Shown: positions 44,290-52,900 of the stretch, piece by piece
Numbering within the stretch: the stretch's first letter is position 1
How the letters are laid out: every line of letters starts with the position of its first letter
NCBI RefSeq assembly: GCF_025154055.1
Contig: NZ_JAOALK010000063.1
Location: 1 to 64,000 of the forward strand
From: Aquibacillus koreensis
Lineage (GTDB): Bacteria; Bacillota; Bacilli; Bacillales; Amphibacillaceae
Length of the DNA stretch: 64,000 nucleotides
Reading direction: 5' to 3'
The notes under the pieces: model-generated
Told to the model about the DNA's origin: nothing
Database searches by the model: none
Seen by the model: the letters and a program-made list of their open reading frames with translations, nothing else
Program-made: the position numbers and the translations under genes

Positions 44290-45075
44290 ATGAGTAAAGA
44301 TAGCTTAGCAGGAAAAGTAGCAGTGGTAACAGGTGCAAGCTCAGGTATTGGAAGAGCCTCTGTCATTCGATTGGCTGAAGCTGGTGCAAAAGTGGCGCTT
44401 GTCGACTTGAAAGAAGAGAATGCAGAGTCTGTGAGAGAAGAAGTAGAAAAGATAGGATCAGAAGCCATCATTTTGGACACAGATGTCTCTGACTATAAAC
44501 GAGTAGAAAATAGTATGAAGCAAGTAATGGAAACATGGGGAAGGATCGACTTTGTTTTTGCTAATGCCGGTATTAATGGTAGATGGACACCGATAGAAGA
44601 TTTATCCCCAGAGGACTGGGATCAAACGTTAACGACAAATTTAAAGAGTACATTTCTAACTGTTAAATATGCAATTCCACACATGAAAGATAAAGGTGGT
44701 AGCATTGTCATTACGAGCTCAATAAATGGTACAAGAGATTTTGCTGGTTTTGGTAGGGCAGCTTACAGTTCATCCAAAGCGGGTCAGGTCGCTTTTGGTA
44801 AAATGGCGGCGTTAGAATTGGCAAGATACAAGATCCGTGTAAACATAATATGCCCAGGTTGGATTTCCACGAATATCGGGGAAAATACATTTCAAGAAGA
44901 AGAGTTGAAAAAGATTGAAATCCCTGTAAAATATCCAGAAGGAGCACAGCCACTCGAGCATAAACCAGGTAGGCCTGAGCAAGTAGCAGACTTAGTTCAT
45001 TTTCTTGCATCAGATGCCTCAAGTCATATAACAGGAACAGAAGTGTTTATTGATGGGGCAGAGTCACTTTTATAA
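44290..45075 (+). CDS. SDR family oxidoreductase
   Basis: This 261-residue short-chain dehydrogenase has TGASSGIGRASV (cofactor loop), NAGING, the catalytic Ser in ITSSING and YSSSKAG with Tyr and Lys. Asp in VALVDLKEE after strand 2 points to NAD(H) rather than NADP(H). Three ATGs are close together; 44290 lies seven bases after AAGGAGG. It is a single gene followed by the second 52-bp tandem array. The substrate is unknown; the C-terminal TGTEVFIDGAESLL is usual for the FabG/glucose dehydrogenase-like branch. Confidence 0.88.
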   Translation: MSKDSLAGKVAVVTGASSGIGRASVIRLAEAGAKVALVDLKEENAESVREEVEKIGSEAIILDTDVSDYKRVENSMKQVMETWGRIDFVFANAGINGRWTPIEDLSPEDWDQTLTTNLKSTFLTVKYAIPHMKDKGGSIVITSSINGTRDFAGFGRAAYSSSKAGQVAFGKMAALELARYKIRVNIICPGWISTNIGENTFQEEELKKIEIPVKYPEGAQPLEHKPGRPEQVADLVHFLASDASSHITGTEVFIDGAESLL

Positions 45076-45150
45076 CTTTATATATGGCTGCAATAATGTT
45101 GAACTTGATATCAAGTGCACAGTTATTTTTATAAAATGGTATCAAAATTC

Positions 45151-45475
45151 AGCTAAAGTGTAAGCAAGAGTCCCGTTTGAACGCGTCAGAGTGAGATCCT
45201 TGAGCTGACGCGTAAGTAAGAGGTCCGTTCGAACGCGTCAGGGTGAGAACCATGAGCTAACGCGTAAGCAAGAGGTCCGTTCGAACGCGTCAGAGTGAGA
45301 ACCATGAGCTAACGCGTAAGCAAGAGGTCCGTTCGAACGCGTCAGGGTGAGAACCATGAGCTAACGCGTAAGCAAGAGTCCCGTTCGAACGCGTCAGGGC
45401 GAGAACCTTGAGCTAAAGTGTAAGCAAGATGCCCGTTTGAACGCGTCAGAGCGAGAACCATGAGTTAACGCGTAA
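45151..45475. repeat. second tandem array of a 52-bp unit, unrelated sequence
   Basis: Copies begin at 45151, 45203, 45255, 45307, 45359 and 45411, with a partial seventh at 45463. Each starts with AGCTAACGCGTAAGCAAGAG or a variant and continues TCCGTTCGAACGCGTCAGGG. The unit contains the palindrome CGTTCGAACG and two ACGCGT sites. Copies are contiguous, so it is no CRISPR array, and no frame is kept. It lies between an SDR gene and a HAD gene. The unit has no clear similarity to the 37603 array. Confidence 0.93.
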
Positions 45476-45597
45476 GAAATTAAAGCCTCCGACCGAGTTA
45501 GAGTTGATTCTGACGCTCACTTAATAAGTTCGTCATAATCATAAACCTTAAATAAATACCTAAATAATAGACAGAAAAAATTTCAGGGGGAATGGTC

Positions 45598-46473
45598 TTG
45601 CAGCCTAAAGTAGTATTTTTGGATATGGATGGCACGATTTTAAATCATCAAAATAAAGTTACATTAAAAACAGTAGAGGCAATTGAACGCGTGAGAAAGA
45701 GTGGCGTAAAAGTGGCTATTGCAACAGGAAGGTCGTATGGGGAAGTGGAGGAAATCCTCCCGCCAAACCTAGTTGTAGACGGAATTATTAGCTCGAATGG
45801 GATGAGTGTACATATAGGCAAGGATCGCCTAGTCGAAAACACGCTTCCAATAGACTTGGTAAATCTCATAATAGAAAAAGCTAGAGAAAAACAGGTGTAT
45901 TATGAAGTGTTTCCGACGGAAGGTCCAAGAGTAACGTTGGTTGAGGACAGGCCTTTCATGGAGCGAGAAGTAGACGGCGAGAAACCAGATGATGTGGTGA
46001 TCAGTGAATGGTTATCTCGAAAAGAAGCAATCGATAGAGATATCGAATGGAAAGTAACATTAGATTCAGACAAGTTTTCGAAGTTTTATTTTTTTAGTCG
46101 TACAAAAGATAAAATTAATGCTTGGAAGGATGAGCTCGAACAAATCAAAAAAAGCATCAACTTCACAACATCTATCTCATCCGAACACAACGTAGAAGTA
46201 ATGGTTGCAAATGTAAATAAGGCCTCTGGTATTCAATATTTACTAGATAGATTTGGTGTTCATAAATCAGAGGTTTTAGCAATCGGCGATAGTGATAATG
46301 ATTTTCCGATGTTTAAACTGGTAGGTCATTCGGTAGCAATGAAAAATGCTTCAGATCGTGTAAAGCAAGTAGTAGATGAGGTAACTGAATATACGTGTGA
46401 TGAGGATGGCGTCTACCACTACTTGGGAAGAAAGATTGCCTTTCGTGAAGGAAACGAAAAGGGTTCACAATAA
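45598..46473 (+). CDS. HAD superfamily (Cof-type) sugar phosphatase
   Basis: This 291-residue HAD phosphatase of the Cof/YkrA/YidA group has motif I VVFLDMDGTIL, motif II ATGRS, the lysine in NKASGIQYLL and motif III VLAIGDSDNDFPMFKL. The inserted type IIB cap lies between residues about 85 and 190. I start at TTG 45598, seven bases after GGGGG; ATG 45592 is only two bases away from it. The next two genes, an epimerase and an aldo/keto reductase, follow on the same strand and may form a sugar-handling cluster. Confidence 0.87.
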   Translation: MQPKVVFLDMDGTILNHQNKVTLKTVEAIERVRKSGVKVAIATGRSYGEVEEILPPNLVVDGIISSNGMSVHIGKDRLVENTLPIDLVNLIIEKAREKQVYYEVFPTEGPRVTLVEDRPFMEREVDGEKPDDVVISEWLSRKEAIDRDIEWKVTLDSDKFSKFYFFSRTKDKINAWKDELEQIKKSINFTTSISSEHNVEVMVANVNKASGIQYLLDRFGVHKSEVLAIGDSDNDFPMFKLVGHSVAMKNASDRVKQVVDEVTEYTCDEDGVYHYLGRKIAFREGNEKGSQ

Positions 46474-46567
46474 TTCCATATTTTTTCAAGCCGTTTGTTT
46501 TTCCTATTAAATCTATCAATAGTATAATGAAGTGGAAGCGTAGACAATTAGAAGAGGTGAATCGGAA

Positions 46568-47416
46568 GTGAAAAAAGTAGTAATTACTGGCGGAAGTGGC
46601 TTGTTGGGTCCCTCTGTTATAAAAGAATTTTTAGATAATGGATATGAAGTGTTAAATGTCGATCAACAATTACCGAAGGAAAAATTATGTGAAACGATCA
46701 TTGCGGACTTAACTAGTTTAGGTGAAGTGTATGATGTTCTTTCTGATGCGGATGCAGTAGTACACTTGGCTGCAGTGCCAAGACCATTCATTTATTCCAA
46801 TGATGTTACATTCAGAAATAACGTGATGTCCACGTATAATATTTTAGAGGCAGCTAGTAATTTAGGTATTAAAAAGGCTGTCATTACATCTAGTGAATCT
46901 TGTTATGGTATTGTATTTGCAAAAAATCCAATCAAACCACAGTATGTTCCACTAGATGAAGATCATCCAAGACTACCACAAGATAGCTACGGTCTATCCA
47001 AAATAGTAAATGAAGAGAATGCCGAAATGATACATAATCGTACAGGCATGCAAGTAGTATCGTTACGTATAGGTAACGTTATTACGCCAGAAACATACAA
47101 AGATTTCCCAAGCTTTATCCATGACCCGGAAGTAAGAAAAACAATTGTATGGAGTTATATTGATGCAAGAGATGCAGCAAAGGCTTACCGTTTAGCAGTA
47201 GAAAAAGATGGCCTAGGTGCAGTAGCTCTAAACGTAGCAGCTGATAATTCAAGCATGGATATGAAGAGTAGTGAACTAATGGCTTCTGTTTATCCAGATG
47301 TAGAAATCCGCGGGGAATTAACAGGTTATGAAACGTTGTACAGCAATAAAAAGGCCAAAGAATTACTAGACTGGCAACCTGTTCATAACTGGCGTGATTA
47401 CGTGAAGGTAGATTAA
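46568..47416 (+). CDS. NAD-dependent epimerase/dehydratase family protein
   Basis: This 282-residue extended SDR has the Rossmann loop VVITGGSGLLGPSVIKEFL, an acidic residue in VLNVDQQ that suggests NAD, VVHLAAVPRP, ITSSESCYG and the catalytic pair in DSYGLSK. It most resembles uronate dehydrogenase and UDP-sugar epimerase-like proteins, but the substrate is not clear. GTG 46568 follows GAGGTG. It is 47 bases before the aldo/keto reductase gene, so the two are probably cotranscribed. Confidence 0.85.
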   Translation: MKKVVITGGSGLLGPSVIKEFLDNGYEVLNVDQQLPKEKLCETIIADLTSLGEVYDVLSDADAVVHLAAVPRPFIYSNDVTFRNNVMSTYNILEAASNLGIKKAVITSSESCYGIVFAKNPIKPQYVPLDEDHPRLPQDSYGLSKIVNEENAEMIHNRTGMQVVSLRIGNVITPETYKDFPSFIHDPEVRKTIVWSYIDARDAAKAYRLAVEKDGLGAVALNVAADNSSMDMKSSELMASVYPDVEIRGELTGYETLYSNKKAKELLDWQPVHNWRDYVKVD

Positions 47417-47463
47417 TGCATTCCTTTGTTTAACATAAAAAAATCGAAAAGGAAGGTGTAAGC

Positions 47464-48447
47464 ATGGACTATCGTCAATTAGGTAAGACGGATATGAAGG
47501 TTAGTGAATTAAGCTTTGGTACATGGGCAATTGGTGGTGCGTGGGGGAAGACGAATGATGAGGAATCGCTAAAAGGTCTTCATCGCGCCATGGATGCTGG
47601 TGTAAACTTCTTTGATACAGCAGATGTTTACGGTGATGGTCATAGTGAAGAGCTTTTAAACAAGGCGACAAAAGGGAAAGAATCAGAAATTTATATTGCA
47701 ACGAAATTTTGTCGTGCTGGTGACATCCATGATCCGAATACATATTCGGAAAAGTCTGTTACAGATTATGTGGATGCAAGCTTAAAACGCTTAGGTCGCA
47801 ATCAGCTAGACCTCATGCAAATCCATTGCCCACCAATTGAGATTTTAAGAGATGGCGCTGTGTTTGAGGTGTTAGATAAGTTAAAGCAACAAGGTAAAAT
47901 TCGCTATTATGGTGTAAGTGTCGAAACGGTGGAAGAAGGATTACTTTGCTTAGAAAACCCAAATGTTAGCACCTTACAAGTAATCTTTAATATGTTGCGA
48001 CAAAAACCAGTACATGAGCTATTCCCGCAAGCGCAAGAGAAGGGTGTAGGAATTTTAGCACGTGTGCCATTAGCGAGTGGTTTGTTAACAGGAAAGTTTT
48101 CAACAAATCACCAATTTGAAGCAGATGATCACCGTAACTTTAATAAGGACGGAGCTGCATTTAATGTTGGCGAAACCTTTGGTGGACTCGAATTTAATAA
48201 AGGTGTGGAACTTAGTAACCAATTAGAATGGGTTGCTGATGGAAGAGGTAGCATGACAAGGGCTGCTTTAAAGTGGATCTTAGAGCATGATGCCATTTCA
48301 ACAGTTATTCCTGGCTTTAAAACAGTAAAACAGGTGGAAGATAACTTAGCTGCTGTTGATGTTAAAAGTTTCTCGGATGAAGAAATGAAAAAAATAGAAG
48401 ACTTTTATAAAAAAGAAGTACACGACCATATTCGTGGACCATATTAA
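47464..48447 (+). CDS. aldo/keto reductase
   Basis: This 327-residue oxidoreductase is of the AKR11/IolS-GSP69 type. The tetrad is visible: Asp and Tyr in NFFDTADVYGDGHSEELL, Lys in YIATKFCRAG and His in LMQIHCPP. Cofactor-contact regions are VPLASGLLTGKF and TVIPGFKTVKQVEDNL. ATG 47464 follows AAGGAAGGTG. It is the last gene of the HAD-epimerase-AKR cluster and ends at a strong terminator shared with the converging galM-like gene. Confidence 0.9.
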   Translation: MDYRQLGKTDMKVSELSFGTWAIGGAWGKTNDEESLKGLHRAMDAGVNFFDTADVYGDGHSEELLNKATKGKESEIYIATKFCRAGDIHDPNTYSEKSVTDYVDASLKRLGRNQLDLMQIHCPPIEILRDGAVFEVLDKLKQQGKIRYYGVSVETVEEGLLCLENPNVSTLQVIFNMLRQKPVHELFPQAQEKGVGILARVPLASGLLTGKFSTNHQFEADDHRNFNKDGAAFNVGETFGGLEFNKGVELSNQLEWVADGRGSMTRAALKWILEHDAISTVIPGFKTVKQVEDNLAAVDVKSFSDEEMKKIEDFYKKEVHDHIRGPY

Positions 48448-48449
48448 GA

Positions 48450-48487
48450 AAAATAGCTTACCTACTTTTATGTAGGTAAGCTATTTT
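48450..48487. terminator. bidirectional terminator between aldo/keto reductase and galM-like genes
   Basis: AAAATAGCTTACCTAC (48450-48465) and GTAGGTAAGCTATTTT (48472-48487) form a perfect 16-bp stem. Confidence 0.93.
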
Positions 48488-48492
48488 TTAGG

Positions 48493-49536
48493 TTAGATCA
48501 ATCCAAATTCAAATGTAGTTTTTGCTTTGTATGTGTCCCCTTTTTCTAACACCACAGAAGGAAATCCTTCATGATGTAAAGAAGCAGGAGAACTCTGTGT
48601 TTCTAAGCACAGTCCTAAGTATCGTCTGGAAGGTCCTTCTAACAACTGTAATTTATCATCCATTGTATTAGAAGTAAACATCACCATTCCGGGTTGATCT
48701 GTCTTTACGGTTAATTTACGACCACTTTCCTTTTCTTTCACTACCACATCATCCCGCTTGTTGTTATCAAATAAGAAGAAGTGGTCATATCCACCTGTAG
48801 CCACTTCATTTTGCTTATAATCAGAAGTAGTCCCATCTTTAACTAACCGACCGTTGCGGAAGTCAAATACCGTATCATCTACATCAACTTTATTTCCGGT
48901 TGGTATCAGATGTGCATCTAATTCAACAAACTGACTAGCATCAATCATCACCTCGTGGTCACGGATATCCGCTTTTAAATCTCCGCTTAAATTGAAGTAA
49001 GAATGATTGGTTGCTGTTAAAGCGGTTGTTTGATCAGAAGTTCCTTCGTAAGTGATCGTGAAAGCATTATTGTTATCTAGTGTGTATGTAACTTTCATAT
49101 CTACAGTGCCAGGGTATCCATTCTCGCCATCGGGAGTTGTGTAAGTAAGTACGATCCCTACTTGATTTGGTTCCTCAAATGGAGTTACATCCCAAATTAC
49201 ATTGTGAAATCCAGGGTCCCCTCCGTGTAGATGATTCTCACCATCGTTTGCAGGAAGTGTGTACGTATTTCCATCAAGTTCAAATGATGCGCCATCAATT
49301 CTTCCAGCAACACGACCGATCAAAGCACCAAAAAAAGTTGGATTCTTGGCATAGTCTGCATAATCTTTAAAGCCTAAGACAACGTTTTCAAACTTGTTAT
49401 TACGATCAGGCGCCATAATCCTCGTGATAATTCCACCTAAGTTTAAACAACTAACCTCAAAATTGTGGTCATTGATTAATGTGTATTGCTTCCAGTTGTG
49501 ATCTGCAACTGCAATATCTTCTGTTTTAATTTGCAT
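48493..49536 (-). CDS. galM: aldose 1-epimerase (mutarotase)
   Basis: This 347-residue GalM-type enzyme interconverts alpha and beta anomers of hexoses or pentoses. Active-site parts are GRVAGRI, the histidine in GENHLHGGDPGFHNV, ATNHSYFNLSG and the catalytic glutamate in GLCLETQ. ATG 49536 has AGGAGG seven bases upstream; the frame is open to 49578 without another ribosome site. It is a single gene. With abfA and the HAD-epimerase-AKR set it fits a plant-sugar lifestyle, but the sugar is not defined. Confidence 0.92.
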   Translation of the reverse strand: MQIKTEDIAVADHNWKQYTLINDHNFEVSCLNLGGIITRIMAPDRNNKFENVVLGFKDYADYAKNPTFFGALIGRVAGRIDGASFELDGNTYTLPANDGENHLHGGDPGFHNVIWDVTPFEEPNQVGIVLTYTTPDGENGYPGTVDMKVTYTLDNNNAFTITYEGTSDQTTALTATNHSYFNLSGDLKADIRDHEVMIDASQFVELDAHLIPTGNKVDVDDTVFDFRNGRLVKDGTTSDYKQNEVATGGYDHFFLFDNNKRDDVVVKEKESGRKLTVKTDQPGMVMFTSNTMDDKLQLLEGPSRRYLGLCLETQSSPASLHHEGFPSVVLEKGDTYKAKTTFEFGLI

Positions 49537-49950
49537 CGTCGTTCCTCCTATATCTTTTATAAGATTGATTACGTTCATATTTCATTACAAACCTTTGTGA
49601 ACTCTTTCCTTAACTAATCACTATTTTACCAATTTTATCTGATGGAAGCGAGTGTTTGTAACTTCGGTATATATTTTTAGCTTTATCTAGTTAATGTTCG
49701 TGTTTTATGTGAAGTGATAGATTACGCGCATACTATTTTTATTTTTGTTTTATGCCAGCTTATTAATTTATTGTTAATAGTTTATTAACTCTATTAAATT
49801 AATGTAATTTTTATATTAATTAAACGGTTTTGTAAAAGAAAATTTACAAAACACGGAGATTATTTAACAAAACGGTAATATTGTTCGTAAAATATATGAT
49901 AGAATGATAGATGCTTGATTAAAATACATAGAGACATTAGGAGGTAACAA
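49537..49950. other. AT-rich divergent spacer between galM and the nuclease gene
   Basis: About 400 bases, very AT-rich, with no frame or structure that I can support. TTTACA (49843) and TTAACA (49864) are isolated. AGGAGG at 49940-49945 is the ribosome site of the next gene. A TAGAAT at about 49899 could be its -10. Confidence 0.4.
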
Positions 49951-52900
49951 ATGGGACATCTATCAATCAGAAAGTATTTTAGTATTTTGCTAATTGCCGT
50001 ATTGATTCTGGCAAACTTCCCAAGTAAGGCAGTAACTGTAAATGCAGAAGAAGCAGATTATATTACTGTTGCAGAAGCGATTGAAAATAACTCAGGAGAA
50101 GCAACTGTGCGAGGTTATATTGTTGGAGATGTAATTTCTGGGTCAAATTTTGACTTGGAAGCTCCATTCGAAATAAAGACTAATCTTGCATTAGCGGATT
50201 CACCAAATGAAACAGATATAAGCAAAATGATTCCAGTACAGCTACCATCAGGAAGCATTCGAAGTGCTTTGAATCTAGTAGACAATCCAATTAACCTTGG
50301 GGCAAAAGTGGAAATCACAGGTGATCTAGCGGCCTATTTTACAATCCCTGGTTTAAAAAGTCCATCTGCTTATGAAATCATAGAAGCAGGGACAACTCCT
50401 GAGCCAGAACCAGAACCTACACCTGGAGAAGTTGTTGCTATTGAAGAGGCTCGTGCTTTAAGCAATGGGACTGAAGTAACAATAGAAGGTGTTATAACAG
50501 CTGATAATGCTGCAATTGGTGGAGGCAAGCTTTCCACGTATATTCAAGATGAAACTGGCGGAATTAATCTTTATGATTATAATCCACAAGATCTAAAAGA
50601 AGGCGACAAGGTTAAAGTTACCGGTACGCTTACAGAATATAGAGGCTTAAAAGAAATTGAGCCAACAAATATAGAAGAACTAAGTACAAATGAAACTCTA
50701 CCACAACCAGTGGAAATTACATTGGAAGATTTACAAGATAGTGCAGTTGCTGAACCATTAGAAGGTCAGCTTGTTAAAGTAACTGGTTATGTATCAAGCG
50801 TTCCAGATTCACCAGCTGGTGGTGGTTATAATGTATCTTTCCTAGATGCGGACTATAACAGTACAACGCTTCGTGTAATGGAAGGTACGAATGCAATTGA
50901 TGCATTAGAAGAAGGAAAATGGTTTGATGTAACAGCTATCTTAAGTCAATATGATAGTTATCAAATTTTACCTCGTAAAGCAGCTGATATTACGTTAGCG
51001 TCAGAACAACCCGAAGCTCCAACAGCTGCAGGTGAGTACACATCTACCGTACATTCAGTAACTGACGGAGATACAATTAGATTAAATACACCAGTTCTAG
51101 GAGCTGACCGTGTTCGCTTTGTGAATATTGATACACCAGAGACAGATATGGGTTCTAAGAATGGAGCAGATGGTGACAATCAAGATTATCACGGTGAAAA
51201 AGCTTCAGCGTATCTAAAGTCTTTACTTCAGGAAGGCGATGAAGTGACATTAAAAGTAGGGGAAGAGCCTACGGATGCATATGGTCGCTTATTGGCACAA
51301 GTAATTAACAAAGATGATATTAATACGAATTTAGAGATGGTTAAAAAAGGGTATGCAGTATCCTATTTCATTTGGCCTGTTGGTGATGAAGCAGATTACG
51401 AACTATACCAAAATGCAGTTAAACAAGCAAAAGATAATCAGTTAGGGATTTGGAACCCAACAGATTCACTAACACAACTACCTTTTGAATACCGAGCTAC
51501 TTTAGAGGGTGGAGATTTCCACAGATATGTTGGTAACTCTGATACAAAGGAATATGTAGAACCAACAGCGTGGGAGGATGTACCTGTAGATAAACGCATT
51601 TTCTTTGCTAGTAAAGAAGAAGCAGAAGCACAAGGTTATTCTCCAACTAATGGTGATGGAGAGGAACAACCACCTTCTGGTGAATTGCTAGAATTACAAC
51701 TATTAAGCATGAACGACCTTCACGGTAAAATTGATCAGGAATACGAGCTTGATCTTGATGGTGACGGTGAAGATGACGGTTTATTCGGTCGTATGGATTA
51801 TACGTCTGCGTTTATTAAAGACAGAGCTCAAGATAATCCAAATACATTAATCGTCCATGCTGGTGACATGATTGGTGGAAGTTCACCAGTCTCAGGTTTA
51901 TATCAAGATGAACCAACTGTGGAAATCATGGAAGAAATCGGCTTTGATATAGGTACAGTTGGTAATCATGAATTTGATGAAGGTACTGCGGAGTTACTTC
52001 GTATGGTTAATGGCGGAGAACATCCTGATGGATTGGGTACCGATAATTATGATGGAATGAACTTTGATAACCTATGTGCGAACTGTGTGTATAAAGATAG
52101 CGGTGATCCGATTCTTGATCCATATGTAATTGAAGAAGTAGATGGAGAAAAGATTGGTTTTATCGGTGTCAATACGAAAGAATCAGCAAACATGGTAATG
52201 CCTGCAGGAATTGAAGATATTGAATTCACGGATGAGGCAGATGCTGTTAACGATGCAGTTGCTGAATTAAAAGAGCAAGGTGTTAAAGCAATTGTCGTAC
52301 TAGCACACATGCCAGCTGATCAAAGCGGTGAGTCCGCAACAGGTGCTTCAGCTGACCTTGCAAGAGAAGTAGATGATGAAGTTGATATTATCTTTGCTGC
52401 ACATAACCACCAAATTGTTGATGCGGTTGTTGATAATAAGTTAATCGTGCAAGCATCTGAATATGGTAAAGCATTTGCAGATGTTGACATTCAGATTGAC
52501 CGTGCAACTGGTGATATTGTTAATAAGGAAGCCGAAATTGTATTTGTAGATCAAAGTGAAATGGATCCAGATCCGGCAGTAACAGAGATTTTAAACAAAT
52601 ACGAAGAACTTATTGCACCTAAAATGAATGAAGTACTAGGCTATAATGCAAATGATATGACAGGAAGTTATACTGGTGACGGTGATCATGGGTTAGGTAA
52701 TTTAATTGCAGATGCCATGAAATGGTCAATGGATAGTGACTTTGCAATGATGAATGGTGGAGGAATCAGAGACCATTTATTAGAAGGTGAAGTTACTTGG
52801 GGTAACTTATATAACGTTATGCCATTTGGTAACACGTTGATGACAGTAGAAGTATCAGGCGAAGATATTTTCGATATTATTGATGAACAGCTATCACCTC

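Noticed and set aside
45151-45475. CRISPR array or coding repeat
   Set aside because: There are no variable spacers, and 52 is not a multiple of three, so the frame changes from copy to copy.
49843-49869. Pho box before the surface nucleotidase
   Set aside because: Only two TTHACA hexamers occur, 21 bases apart, with nothing fitting between them.
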